From: Heterotrichella gracilis
Taxonomy: Eukaryota; Sar; Xanthophyceae; Tribonematales; Xanthonemataceae
Length of the DNA stretch: 64,000 bases
Reading direction: 5' to 3'
Assembly (NCBI GenBank): GCA_032358255.1
Contig: JAULBX010028049.1
Span: 62,001-126,000 of the forward strand
Shown: one piece after another, positions 48,408 to 61,100 of the stretch
How the letters are laid out: each line of letters begins with the position of its first letter
Numbering within the stretch: position 1 is the stretch's first letter
Notes under the pieces: generated by a model
What the model saw: only the letters and a program-made list of their open reading frames with translations
The model's database searches: none
Told to the model about the DNA's origin: nothing
Made by a program: the position numbers and the translations under genes

Positions 48408-51400
48408 ATGGTGTCGATGGACAGCCCTTTGGATGCAATCGCACAGCCTGACACAGCACCGGAGTCGAACCTAGCCATGCAGCATCCTGTGCAGTCGCTT
48501 GGCAAAGTGGAGGAGGTGGTTGATGAGCATGCGCGGGTGGGGGAGGGCTTGCAGTCCATTCAACAGCTCCCGGAGCTTGGCCACCTCACAGGGTTGAAGT
48601 CACTGTGCCTCCATGGGAACAACATCACCGCCATCGAGTGCCTGGGCCACCTGCAGCACCTGACAGAGCTCAATCTCTCCTCCAACTGCATCTCAATCAT
48701 CCAGGATCTGCACCCGCTGACCAACCTGCGGGTACTCAACCTGGCCAGCAACCACCTGCAGCACATCCAGGGCCTCGGAGGCCTGTACAGCCTGTCCAAG
48801 CTCAACCTGTCGCACAACAGCATCGCAAGCACAGCGGGGTTGACGCACCTGCATGGTCCACAGTACTCATTAGCATGGCTGGACCTGCGCGGGAACCTGG
48901 TGGCTTCACTGGAGGACCTGGTGCCTCTGACAGGCTGCTGTAGCCTGCGCAATCTGTTCCTGGATGGGGGCCAGGATGACAACCCAGTGTGTCAGTTCCC
49001 TCTGTACAAGCTTGCGCTCGCTACTGCATTGCCTCAGCTTGAATTCCTGGATGGCCACAGCGCACAGCAGCCGGAGAGCCAGTCTGCGGCTCTGCACCAC
49101 TTTGCCAGCCTGCAGCCAAAGCCCCCACAGCAGCACCCATTGCGCGACATCTGCAACACAGTGGCGACACATGGCGCTGGCCCCCGCCATATCAAAGGCA
49201 GCCATCTCCCAGAAACCACCCATCCCCCGCTTCTCCCACATCCCCACCACCTTGGGGATCCAAACGACACCTCCAATGCAGCGCTGCAGCATGCAACAGC
49301 AGTCAAGCAAGCGGTGGACACCCGCACATCCTCCCTGCAGACTGACATGACCTGGCAAGCCATTGAGGCCACACACCAAGAGCTGGCCTCCCTCCACCTT
49401 CAAGCTCAAAATTTGAAGGCTGAGTGCGACAAGGCTGCCAGCGGGATGCAGCATGCCCAGCAGGCGGAGCGCAAGGCTGTGGAGGCCTTGGTGCACATCA
49501 AGCGGAAGTGCAACGGGGAGGTGCTGGTCATCAAGGTGAGAACTGTGCATATTAGCATTGAAACCAGGTCTGGTGGAGGAGGCATTAGATAATGCGCTCA
49601 TCATTGCTGGCGCCTGTAACGCCGCACAGTTGTACAAGATGCACACTTTTTTTGTATAATTTGTATTATTTGTGTTTCTCGTGTCGAGTCTGGGTATGCC
49701 TTACCCCCAGTCTAAGGGCTGAGGCGTGTCTGACACCATTTGCTTGGTGATCCAGGAGAGGGCCAATGCAGCCCTCCAGGTGGCAAAGGCACGGGCGGAG
49801 CAGCTGAGCCAGCAGCTGTCTACCTGCAGCGAGCAGGAGCATGGCATGAGGCAGCGGGTGGGCGAGCTTGAGGTGGAGCTAAGGAGGGCGTGGGAGGAGC
49901 TGGAGCAGTCGGAGCTGGGGCGCCACCATGAGCAGGTGTGGTGAGGTCCCATGGTCAGGGATCAGGGATCAGGTCCCATGGTCAGGGCGGATGTGATCAG
50001 GCCGCTCACTCATGAAGCATGTAATATGACAAAGCTGGTAGGGTGACCCTCTTTGGTGCACCAGCCTGTGTGAACCCTTGTGGTCAGGGAGCATTTGGTC
50101 AAGATCCCATGGTCATATAGCTTGCATTGGGAGCCGGATGCAGCAGCTATGGGGCTGCCATGGTACATGCCCGTTTTTAATGATACTGGGTAAACACCCT
50201 GCACATGCACATGGGCCATCCGCCCCAATTTAAGACCCCAATCATCTGGTCGTCCCTCGTGCAGGAGCAGCACATGGCAGCTGTTAAGCAAGCCCAAGAC
50301 GCCCACGCACAGGAAATTCAGCGGGAGCAAAGCGAGGCTGCTGCATTGCAGTCTCAGCACACCCACCTGTTGCAGCAGCAGCTGGAGCAGCAGCAAGCAG
50401 CCATGGATGTTGCTCAGCAGGTAATGGTGGGACACACGCGGGGGGTTGGGCAGAGGGGTTTTGACTCCCCATTGCTCACTCCTCTTGCTTGATTATCCCG
50501 CACATCCATGGAGGCTTCATGGAGAGAAAGCATACATATAGCCTTAAGTGCAATCCTGCATCGATGATTTAGGTGTGACTTTTGAGGGGAATATATATAA
50601 TACTACAATGTAAATAGTGCTGGTAACTAGAAGTTCTCAATAAAATCATTATGAAGCAACCTCGTTTCATTTATTACTCATGGTGAAATTCCCCTTGCAG
50701 GATCATGCCGCAGTCCTGCAGCTGGCCAGGGCCGACGCCCAGTCCCTGAAGGAGCAAGTGGGCATACTCCAGGTGCAGCTAGCTGAGGCCAAACAGCGGG
50801 GCCAGGATGCGCAGGGCGAAGTGCGTGCGCTGCAGGTTGCCAACCAGGATCTGCAGCAGCAGTGGGAGGGCAGGGTTGAGCAGTGCAGGGCGGCGGGGGA
50901 TGAGGCGCTGCGGGGGGAGGTGGAGCGCAGGGAGGCGATGCTGGCCGAGGCCTGCAAGGTGGGCAAATTAAGAAATAAATAGGAAAGTATTTGTGTTTGT
51001 GCCAAAGTGGGCATGCGCTGGCTTCATGGTTCTTGAAGTGTGCAGCAAAGGTCTTGCTATCATGTCCCTTTTTGTTTACCTGCAGAAATACCTGTGTAGA
51101 AAATATGTTTATGTTAAATCTGGTGGCTGGTTGAACGCATGTTGTGGTTCATGCGGGGTTGGTTTCAACATCACCATGGCAGCTGTCTCTAAATATATTA
51201 TTGAATGAATGGAATGTTAACCTGGCTATTTGTGCATCAGGTGCGCGAGGACCTCCAGCAGCGCCTGGCTCGCATGGAGGCGGAGTTCCGCTGCGCCCTG
51301 CACGAGCACGCCAAGGAGGCGCAGGGCCTGAGGTGCCAGGCAGAGCAGGCTGGCAGCGACAACAGGGAGCTCAGGAAGGCAATGCGCGCAGCGGGCATGC

Positions 51401-54400
51401 ACCACCAGGTGAAGATAAATGCATGAATACGCTTATTTGAGCAATTTCGCAGCCTGTAGGCGGGCGCGTTGGTGGAGTTAGAAATGGCAATTGAAATAAA
51501 TATTTTGTTGATGTACTGTGATGTATCAAAAATATTAGAAAAGCGGCTATTAAGCCTAATTTTATACTGGTTTGTGATATCTACCTGTGGCAAGACCTCC
51601 ATTCCAAAAGCCTTTGTTTCATACATGATCTTACACTGGTTTATAACAATACACAAGCAAAGATCTTTACTTACTCCAACTCAGTGGTCCACACCCTGCC
51701 ACAGGAGCAGGAGAGCCTAGTGTCTGACCTCACCACAATGAAGAACAAACACTGTAAGTCGTTATAAATAATGAAACCACAATCCCAACACCTTGCCCCA
51801 CGCCCCCCCACAGGAGCAGGAGAACCTGGTGTCCGACCTCACCACAGTGGTCCAGCAGCAGAAGGCCCGCCTGGCAGCGCTTGCCTTGGAGAAGAACGAT
51901 CTGTCGGTGCGACTGGCTGCGCACAACCCGCGCGAGCTGGAGCGGCTGCGCACCGAGCTGTGTCGCCTCCAGCAGCGCCTGGGTGAGCTGCACGCCATCA
52001 GGGAGCAGGCGGCGGGGGAGCGGGCGCGGCGGGAGGAGGCGGAGCGCCACCTGGCGGCGGCACAGCAGGTGGGGGTCAACCTGTCTATTTATCTTCCTTT
52101 CTTAGATTTGGAAGCATTTTTAGTTACTTTTTCATTATTTATTCCATGTCGTTCAGTTTTGCCAGAATTTTAATGTGTTTTTGTCAGAGGTACAAGCACT
52201 ACACCTTACACGCTACTTTTTCGATTTTATAAATATCCATATACCAGAATGTGAAGGTCAATATGTTGCTTGAATCTTGACTGTATGTATGTCTGCAGGC
52301 TACCAAGTCGTCCCAGGAGGAGCTGCAGCGGGTGCAGTCCGAGACGCGCGAGGTGCAGGCTGAGGCCAGGAACAAGGCGGAGCGGGCGGAGCGGCAGGCA
52401 GGCGAGGCGCTGGCCAAGCTGAGCGCGTTTGTGCACGACCTGGAGGCGGCGCAGGATGCCGTCAGGTGGGTGGTGAGCTGGCTACAGCTAGTTACAGGGG
52501 CATCAGCTGCGCCAGGAAATAGCCACTTGCGTGCCTTTGTTGCTGCAGCGCATGTGACCAAGTACCTTAGCAGCGTGTGGCCCTCACCCTTTACAACACC
52601 AGAGATGGCGGTTGTTTTGTGTGACGAGGAGCGTAAAAGGAATGGTCGTAGAGTCGCGTAATTAAATTGAAGTTATTTACTGGATTTTTTATTTACTCTT
52701 GACTATCTGCTCAATTATTATCTATATATTTAAAAACATTTGCTGGTCTGTGCCTGTAGGATCAAGGAGGCCATGCTTGACAGCGCCAACCAGTCCATCA
52801 GCGACCTCAAGGCGGCGGTGGCGGAGGCGCACGCGTCACACGAGGCAGCGCACAGGGCGCTGAAGCTCACGCAGGCAGAGGCGGGGGAGAGGGCAATGGA
52901 GGACGCGGAGCGGCACCGCAACCTGAGGTGGGTGCAGGCTGGAGGAGGGTGGGGTGTGTGGGGGGGTGGACCGCTGAAGGTGCATTCGGGAGGAAGAGGG
53001 GAGGGCAAGGATGGTGGAGCATGCGGGAGGAAGAGAGGAAGTGCAAGGGGGTAATGCATGGGAGTACATGAGACATGTTCTCAAATGTTGTTGTGCAGAG
53101 GTGGAGAGCATAATTTCTGACCAATGTGTCAGAATCTACATGGAGAGGTTGGGTATGGAGAGGTTGCATACGCTTTGATTTGCAGTCTGTGCATCATTGA
53201 AGCACTTTCCCCCCCGCCATGCGTTTCCCCCCCTGTCCTTCCACAGGGCTGAGATTGACGAGTAACTTGTTTCCCACCCTGTCCTTCCACAGGGCTGAGA
53301 TTGAGGCACAGGAGAGTGCACTGGAGCAGCTGGAGCGCAGTGCGGGGCAGGCAACTGCACGCGCACATGATGCAGAGCGCAAGCTGGCAACCGCACAGGC
53401 AGCTCTCAAGGTGAAAAAGCACGACAAAGCTGCCCTGCATGTTTTTTGAACAGACGTGTTGGGTGATGTAGGAGGGTCAGCGGCGAGGGAAATATTCTCC
53501 TGTCCTCTGTGTCCCCTACCATTTGTGTGAATGCCCTCCCTACCGCACCGCATGCAGCAAAACCCCGCTCCAAGTTCGCAATGCGCTGGTTGCACATATT
53601 AGTTGCGGCCTATGTGTGCCACGTGGCCTGTCCACAAGGCTACAATGTATACATCAAAGTCACTGTGCATATATGTTCCAGCAGTACAGCCAGATCAGCA
53701 AAACGAAATTAGTCTATACAAGTTATAGCAATATTAGTTATCGAAATTGTAGCAATAGCATAAAAGCCACACCCTGCACCTGAGGCTGACCTGGCTGAAT
53801 GCATGTGCCTCACCCCCGCACCCCCCGCTGCAGGACAAGGACCTGATGCTCAAGTACGTGGAGGAGGAGGTGGAGCGCTGCAAGCAGCTGTTTGAAGACA
53901 AGGAGCAGGCGCTGCGGGCGGAGAGGGACGCGGCGCGCCAGGCGGCGCAGCGCGCGGAGCAGGAGGGGGGGGCTGCGGCGGCGCAGCTGGAGGGGCTGCG
54001 GGAGCAGGTGCAGGGGCTGGAGGCGCAGCTGCAGGTGCGGGCCTGCTTTGGAAAGCTTTACCATTTTTGCAGGCTGCCCAGCGGATGGGCATGGCCATGT
54101 GGCATGCAGATGGCCATGGTCTGCAGTTGAAACCATGTGGGAAATGGAACATGCCATGCTGAAGCCAAAATAAATGCAACCCTGCACATGACGGCTGGGA
54201 ATGCCTTTTCTGTTTGCTTGTTTGTTACTGCACATTTGCGGCTCATGTACTACCGGTAAGGTATAAGTTTGGGTGGCCCTGTCCATGTCTCAGCATGTGT
54301 GCCCATGCTGGCTGCCATCAGCGCCAACCCACACCTATTGCCCACAGGCGGAACAGGCGCGCGCCACCGCCAGTGCACAGGCGGCGGTCGCCCTGCGGGC

Positions 54401-54545
54401 AGAGGTGCAGTCTGGGCGCGCACGCGTGGCGGCAGTGGAGGAGGAGCTGCGGCAGCTGCTGGGCGCCATGGAGCACCACAAGGCGGTGGCGGCGGCCAAG
54501 GCGCACAAGCTGGCCAGCGTGCTGCAGGAGCTGCAGATGCAGTGA
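48408..54545 (+). CDS. VFL1: VFL1/LRRCC1 centriolar LRR-coiled-coil protein
   Basis: VFL1 of Chlamydomonas and its animal homologue LRRCC1/CLERC act inside the distal centriole in rotational asymmetry and flagellar number. Eleven exons, all phase-checked: 48408-49535, 49756-49935, 50265-50420, 50701-50958, 51241-51408, 51814-52068, 52299-52465, 52760-52927, 53293-53410, 53834-54034 and 54348-54545. They encode about 998 aa, near the 1,032 aa of human LRRCC1. Residues about 50-220 hold SDS22-type leucine-rich repeats (LKSLCLHGNNITAIECLGHL, LTELNLSSNCISIIQDLHPL, LRVLNLASNHLQHIQGL, LSKLNLSHNSIAS, LAWLDLRGNLVASLEDL) and an LRR cap (LPQLEFLDGH). From about residue 310 to the end is continuous coiled coil, rich in Ala, Gln and Glu. 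The start follows the REV7 stop by 43 bp, so the transcripts must abut or overlap. A degraded copy of the final exon lies just downstream. Confidence 0.87.
51691..51862. repeat. exon-edge echo in VFL1 (acceptor side, plus strand)
   Basis: The exon start GAGCAGGAGAACCTGGTGTC followed by CGACCTCACCACAGTGG (51814 on), with its CCCCACAG acceptor, has a copy at about 51691-51745 reading GAGCAGGAGAGCCTAGTGTC followed by TGACCTCACCACAATGA with its own CCACAG acceptor. The copy encodes EQESLVSDLTTMK. Confidence 0.8.
53236..53305. repeat. tandem duplicated acceptor in VFL1
   Basis: CCTGTCCTTCCACAGGGCTG followed by AGATTGA occurs twice in tandem (about 53236 and 53280). The downstream acceptor leads to exon 9 (AEIEAQESAL). 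The upstream one would read AEIDE and then a stop. Confidence 0.85.
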
Positions 54546-55902
54546 CGGGGTGCCATGTGGCGCATTGTCATGGGCATTTGGGGCACGCCGGTGGTCATGA
54601 GCGGATGGGAGCCACTGAGGATGGGCTGCGGCAGGTGCTGGGCGCCATCGAGCACCAGTAGGCGGTGGCAGCAGTCCAGGGAAACAAGCTGGCCACCTGC
54701 GGCAGGGGCTGCATACAAAGGCAGTGACGGGGTGCATCGTGGTGCCTGGCTGTTGCATGGCGTAGGCGGATGGTGGGTGCGGCAGCCAGGCTGGCCCAGG
54801 GTCCTGGAGGGGGAGGTGTGCAGAGGGCAATGGTGTGGCAGTAGTGGCTGTCAGCTACCCACAAAATTTTAAGGCTACCCTCAAAGCTGCGCATTTTGAG
54901 CGTGTTGGGGCCACCCTCAGACATTCACCATCAACACTGCTGGTTTGGTGCGTGCCATCTTTTGTGGGACCGTTCTGAACATTCCTTTGTTTCATTCTTT
55001 GTCAACCAGTTTCCCGCACTGGGGGACTTTTAAATTTTAGGTGTAATTGCACATGCTTCACAGCTTTGGACCTGGTCCAGCTGAAACGTGGCCGGTGGGT
55101 ACGAGTGCACAGCCGTGCTTGCAGCCTGCTTGATGGTTCTATGCTCATGGACACCACGCCACTCAGTCTGCCAAGGGCGGTTGTTGTGTGGCACAGAGTC
55201 TCAACCACCAAATGCAGTCAGCTATATATTGCCTGCACCAGCTCAGCAGGGTGGCTGCGAAATGTGCAGAAATCAATTTACACATCTGGTCTGGTCCCCG
55301 ACCCACCCAGCACTGCTAATCAGTTAACCCGGTCCAGCCAGGCAACTTCATACACCAAAGCCCAATGACACGTGCATCTGATTCCACCAGTGAACAGCTA
55401 AGCTTGAACACAAAGGCAAGTAAGTCCAACTTGCAAAAACCAGTGTCTCTAAAACAGTTTTTTGAGTCACTCAAATCAAATAAAACCAGCAAATAGTTGT
55501 TGCAAGTGTTGTGACCTCAAGAAGATACACACCGAGCCTGCCATGCTATACGTGCTATCCGTAGTACCATTGAAACTCAACTTGCGCTGCGCACTCCCAC
55601 AAGGCGCAATGCCTCCTGCACTAGGCACGTTTCTACTCAGGAAAACGTGACTTGCACCTGGTGATCCACCTGCCCAAACCGTTTCCTTCAGGCTGTCATC
55701 CATCACACCCTGTCCCAACGTTTGCCTCAAGCCCCTTGCACCATACTTGCACACCATTGTGCTGTACGTGCGCAGCCACGCCGCATGAAGTGGCTGCAGC
55801 GCACTGCGCCATTCTCACAACTTGTTTGCCAGTGATCCCTGCTTTCAGATGGCGCAAGCTGACTCGGCTGTGGCATGACAAGTTGCAGCCCTAGACAAGG
55901 CC
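54546..55902. other. convergent intergenic stretch after VFL1
   Basis: Begins with a degraded copy of the last VFL1 exon (54628-54737). The remainder should hold the two 3' UTRs of VFL1 and the RING gene. I see no gene. Confidence 0.5.
54628..54737. repeat. degraded duplicate of the VFL1 terminal exon
   Basis: GCGGCAGGTGCTGGGCGCCA (54628) copies GCGGCAGCTGCTGGGCGCCA (54449). The likeness continues to the sequence after the stop (GCAGTGACGGGGTGCCATG against GCAGTGACGGGGTGCATCG). The copy has an early in-frame TAG after GCACCAG and several indels, so it is non-coding. Confidence 0.8.
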
Positions 55903-56948
55903 TCAGAACAGAAGGAGGCACATGATGACGAAGGAGCCCAACATCAGCAGCAGCCTTGAGAGAAAGGCCTGCAGAAAACACAGAGCAGATGAGGGCCTGG
56001 TACAAACTGGCATAAAATGGTACACAAGGCATCTCTGCCACATGACAGTGCACCAAGACTCGAGTTGTTGGCAGCCAAGAAACCGCACCCAACAAAGTAA
56101 CCAAGAAAACCCACCTGGTGCTGCTGCTCGGGCGTCAAAGGCTCCCCATAGCCCCCTGGAAGATAACACACACGCGATCAGGACAGGCTGGCTTGACACA
56201 GGGCGTTCAATGCAGCAGCAAACAAACCCCCGGCTCGTTACCTGTGCCGTGTTGCAACCCCAGCAACGTGGGGAGTATGCCCAGGCCCGACTGCGCGTTC
56301 CCATTTCCGGCGTGCTGGTGGGTGGGGTGCCGCTGCAGACAGAGAAGGTGCTTGCTCAGGAGAAGCCGGGTGAGAAAGCAGTGGGGGAAAACAAGTGTCA
56401 CGCAGCACGGGCCGCACCTGTGTTGGCACGGGCCTTTGGCCTGCGGGGCGCCGTGGAATCACCTCGTTCCCCACGTCTTTGCCCTCCAAGGACTCTTTCC
56501 GAGGGTCCTTGCTGTCCCCGCCTCGGCCATAGATGGGCACAACCTGAAAAATGGGCATCAAGGTTCACTCCCTGCTCGGGAAAGAAAAACAGAAGTGCAG
56601 AGCCACGGCCACGGAAAGCAACGCACCTTGTCCTCTCCCACGCCTGCTTTGCATACCGGACATGTGCGGCAGTTGCTTTGCACTTGCATCCACCTGCCAC
56701 ACGAAATCTCACAGTCATTCGCTGCGTGCGCCCACGAGGGAAACGGTGACCAGATCGTGGCGTTTTCCTCACCTGTAGAGGCAGGGCCAGCAGTAGAGGT
56801 GGCCGCACAACGTGACAACGGGCTCTCGTGATAGTTCGTAGCAGATATTGCACTGGAAAGCGGTGCTGTTGTCCTCATCCTCTGACATCCCCTTGTCACT
56901 CGGCGGTGGCGCCTCTGCTGCTTTCGGTCTCGAAACAGCCGTGACCAT
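55903..56948 (-). CDS. RMA/RNF5-type ER-anchored RING E3 ubiquitin ligase
   Basis: Six phase-consistent exons (56773-56948, 56627-56693, 56418-56543, 56242-56332, 56115-56155, 55903-55968) encode 188 aa, close to human RNF5 (180 aa) and the plant RMA proteins. After an acidic N-terminus ([15 protein letters not shown]), a C3HC4 RING reads [20 protein letters not shown] then [20 protein letters not shown] then CK. All eight zinc ligands are present. A basic linker ([15 protein letters not shown]) follows, and VVPIYGRG after the RING is a family hallmark. The last exon is almost only a hydrophobic tail ([17 protein letters not shown]), a C-terminal membrane anchor. By family, it ubiquitinates misfolded ER membrane proteins (ERAD). 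It converges with VFL1. Confidence 0.87.
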
Positions 56949-58138
56949 GGCGAGAAACTGGCTGCTTGCAGGCGCTGGTTCAGAAGGCTGTTGTCAGACG
57001 GCTGGGTTCAGAAATGGCCTCCTGTAGCCGGCACTACAAGGTTTGCGCCCGCAGTGGAGTGTGGCTGATATACCAGACACGCCGTGCTGTCCTAGCTGCT
57101 TGCTGTGGACTTTACAGTGCTGTGCGCGCAAACAAGGCTCTAAAACTGGCGCTGTGTATGTCATCCACTTCGCAAATTGCGATACGGCACTCGTTTCACG
57201 GGTTGCTGGAAGGTGGGCTGTTGGCCACGTTTTCACTCCAGAAATGCACGCCAGGGTTTCCAACCGTCTCGTTTCCAGCACAGAAAATAACTGCAAAAGT
57301 GGTTGCACTGCGAGCTTGGCGTCTCCCTGGTGTGCTTATTGGAGGCGAACACCAGCTGCTCTGCACTTCAGCACACCGCACGCTGCCCCAATGTTGTATC
57401 GTAATGGAAAAGCCAAGGGGAACATCATACAGGATTGTATTACCGTCACCCCTTCACCTCAGCACGCCAATAATTGAATTCTTTTTCAGGATGCCTTTAA
57501 AAGTTGGTATTATCAACCCTCAACCCTCTAACAAATAGTTCAGAGGGCGGCAGCAGACTCACTAGTAGGTACATAAAAACGGCAGTATAGTAGAGGAGCC
57601 AATGTGACAAAGAGGGGGCTGGACAAAGCACCTTTAGAAGTTATATACACGCACCATCCTTTGCCAACAAACGTCTCCAGGGATGATCAACACGCTGCTC
57701 CTTACTTTAAGTTGAGTGCAAGATAATGGGACCCATTCCGCTATGGCAGTTTGCAACGGCATACAATGCAATATTGCAATTCCACTTGGCATGCCGGCAT
57801 GCACGAAGCGCCCCCAAAAAGCTGAACCAAAACGCCGGAATGGAGTTGGAAGTGCCACCAGTTGAGCAGCAATCTACTTGAAACTGAATTCAAGGTGGCG
57901 TCACCACCAGGTACACTGCCTCCATTTGATGCGCCGGAGCTGCTCCACTATTTGGAACAGTCACATGAATAGTGGTGGTGCCCGCAACACAAACTTGGCT
58001 GGCAGACGAATTTGGCTGGCAGCACTGAAACCAGTCAGCAACCATCAGCACAACCCTCTGCAGCCCTTCATTCCTACCGAATATCCCCCACATATCAAGC
58101 AAAACCATGAAAATCCTGCCACCACCTCACCCCATCTC
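56949..58138. other. intergenic stretch between RING gene and SAC9 end
   Basis: Presumed promoter of the RING gene and 3' flank of SAC9. Open frames here (for example 56966-57538) lack splice and family support. Confidence 0.4.
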
Positions 58139-61100
58139 TCATATCAGTGACCCCCGGAGCTCCTGCAGCTGCCACCCCCCCTCCACCCCCCCTGCTGACT
58201 CCACTTCCAGCTGGCGCTCCACCTCCCCCGCCAGGTCAGCACCCCCATCCCCACCACCATCACCACCACCCACCACGTCATCGTCGTCCCCAGTGTCCCT
58301 GGCTGAGCGAACCCTAGCCAAGGGTTCGTCCTTGGACACCATGGCGTCCAGCTCCTGGCTGGTAACAATGGTACGTCCCCCTTGGCGCTGGTGCACCGGC
58401 AGGGGGGTGGACTCATCCCCAGAGTCGCTGTCAGACTCACCCTGCAAAAACGGCAAAAAAACACTGGACTTTCATTTACTATTCAAGGTGTAGCCCAAGC
58501 AGGGAAGTAGGTCCTGAGCCTGTACCCAGCAACACCTCCACTCCAATCCTAGGCGCAACCAAACAGCAGCATTGTGACGCACCAACTGGCTTTTGTGCCG
58601 AAACGCATATAATCCAAAAAATCATATGATGTTGATGATGATGATGATGATGATGCAACAGCTGACACAACCCCCTCTTCGCTCCCCTCCTTCCCCCACC
58701 CCCATCCACCCACCTCCAGCACCAGCGTGTCTGGGTACAGCATGTGCACCCCCGGGAAGTAGGTCCTGAGCCTCAGCCCCAGGAACATCTCCAGCACCTG
58801 CTGCCGCGTGGCGTCGCTGAGCAGGTTGTTGTAGCGCCGCTGCACAGACACGCCCAGGTTGGCAAGCTTGCCCACGCCGGCGGAGCGCACGCTGCTGTTC
58901 TCACCCTGTGTGTGGGGGATATACTTCGTCACTTAATCACCAATAATTGTAGGCATTGGAATCACCAATGATTACCTGTTCTTGCCCTGTGTGCAGGGTA
59001 GGGGTGAGTCCGATGGTGGGGCCTAAAAAAACAGCTGAACATGGTGACGCTGGTGGACGCTGGTATTCAACACACAGCCCCTGCCTCATCAAGGGTGATA
59101 ATATAATACATTATAGTAAATTTACCATTTATCACCCTTGCCCTTACCCCCCCACCCCACACACCTGCAGTAGGCCGATAATGGCAGAGTGCATCGCCCT
59201 GGAGGAGGTGTACAGGTTGGACTGCATGTCCCCGTTGATCATAAACATCTCCCCATGATCGGCCACCAGATCAGGGAGCAGCTTGTTGCGCACCTCATCC
59301 ACCCCACACCCAAACAGGCCCCAGGAGGGGGGCGCGGCCTCAAGGGCGGGGCCGGGGGCGGGGGTGGGGGTGGGCGAGGGGAGGGGGGTGGGGCTGCCGG
59401 TGCTGGGGGCGCTGGCCTGCGGTGGGTGTGCGGGTGGGTGGGTGGGTGGTTTGGAGCGGATATGCTTGCAATTGGGATGCATATGCATTTTTGCCAGTGC
59501 TGCAATGTCCTGTCAATGGCCGACGGCTGCTGGACGGATGCAATGGGTGCGTGGATTAAAGGGAGGCCTCCCACCCCTATCATGGCATGTGCACAGTGCT
59601 CTTACACAAATCGACCGACCCATGCCCCCAGACAACACAACGAAAGCGATCTGCCTGCCAAACCTCTCAGCCCTCACCTCCACATCAGCTTCCTCCCCCT
59701 CCCCGCCCTCGCCCCCCTCCCCCTCCAGCCCCTCCCTGCTCCCCCCACCGCTCCCACCCCCCAGCGCAGCCAGCTCGCTCCCAGAACCCTTGTTGGAACC
59801 CTTCAGGTTCCCACGCGACCCCAGCTTCTTCATCCCACTGACCAGCCCCGCCTTGAGCTTGCCCAGCCCCTGCCCAGATGCCTGCGGCTGTGGCTGGTTG
59901 GGGGGTGGGGGGCGGGTCCACGTGGTGACCTTGTTGTTGTGGTCGATGAAGAAGGTGCGCTGACTGGTTTCGTCGTAGCGCGCCTCCCAGCCCTGGGACC
60001 GCCAGAGCAAAGAGTTAAAATCACCGCATGATTGTGCTTAGATTCTCTGGATATTATCGGGAATAATATGATAATCATATCAGTCCCAATAACTGTCTAC
60101 ATAAATTCTTTAGATAAACATTACGTGTTTATGCTTATGTTGTAAGAGATTGACACCAGGGATTACTTCTGTCCTAGCCGTGCTTCACGGGCGCAGTAAT
60201 TAACCGGTACACATGCAATCTTGTGGACACCCCCACCACCAGCCCCCACCATACACACACGCACCGCTGGCAGCGGCGCCTCGGCCACCGCCCCCGCTGC
60301 CCCCCCGCCCCCCATCGCGTCCCGCATGCGCCGCTGGATGGTGGTGCCCAGCACCCCCATCACCCCGCCCCCGTGCCTGCGCTTCTCCTTGCGCATGGCG
60401 GCCTGGGCGGAGGATCGCCCCCCCTCGATGGATATGCACAGCCGCCGGCACTGCTCAGCAAGCACCTGTGGGGGGTGGGGGTTGGATGTTGGTGATACTG
60501 GGTATGCATGCACTGCCGCGGGTGATGCGTCCCTCCCCTTAGCCTCATCCCAACACACACACCGGCAACATTTCTGGCTCGGGTAATCATCAACCCGATA
60601 AACCCTCCACTCCACACCCAACACCCAAACTGTATCAACAACGCGATACAGCTTTCCACAGCCAAAAGGATTTTCTAACGACATATCAAGGCACACATTC
60701 TGGCCCCGCCTGAATCCACCACATACTCTATACCTAAGCCCTAGAACCAGACACATACCCCATAATAAAACCCTAGAACCAAGCACCCCCAGGCCCCACC
60801 TGCACGCCCGCAAAGTACGATGCCGCATTCGTCCTGTCCAGCGAGTCTGCACAATTGTATCGTATGACCCCTTGCTGTTGGGACTGCCACCTGGCAACCC
60901 ACTGGTCGCCCCAGGGGCTGCTGGCGCGACCGGAGGGGCCTGAGGAAGGGGGATAAGGGGTAAATGAGTCAGCCTGAGAGGGGAGGAAGTGGAAAGGAGA
61001 GGTGCCGTGTGGGCGGCCTCCGCGCTCCAAGGGGGACACCGTTTTACCACCACAACCCACTGTTCCACACTCTACCACCATCAAGTCAACGTACACGCCA

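Noticed and set aside
55922-56831. Plus-strand frames of 237 and 275 codons
   Set aside because: Antisense shadows of the RING ligase exons, whose zinc ligands and tail anchor are unmistakable on the minus strand.
59189-60031. Plus-strand frame of 280 codons
   Set aside because: Antisense to SAC9 exons encoding the WW domain and AMHSAII block, which carry clear family motifs on the minus strand.
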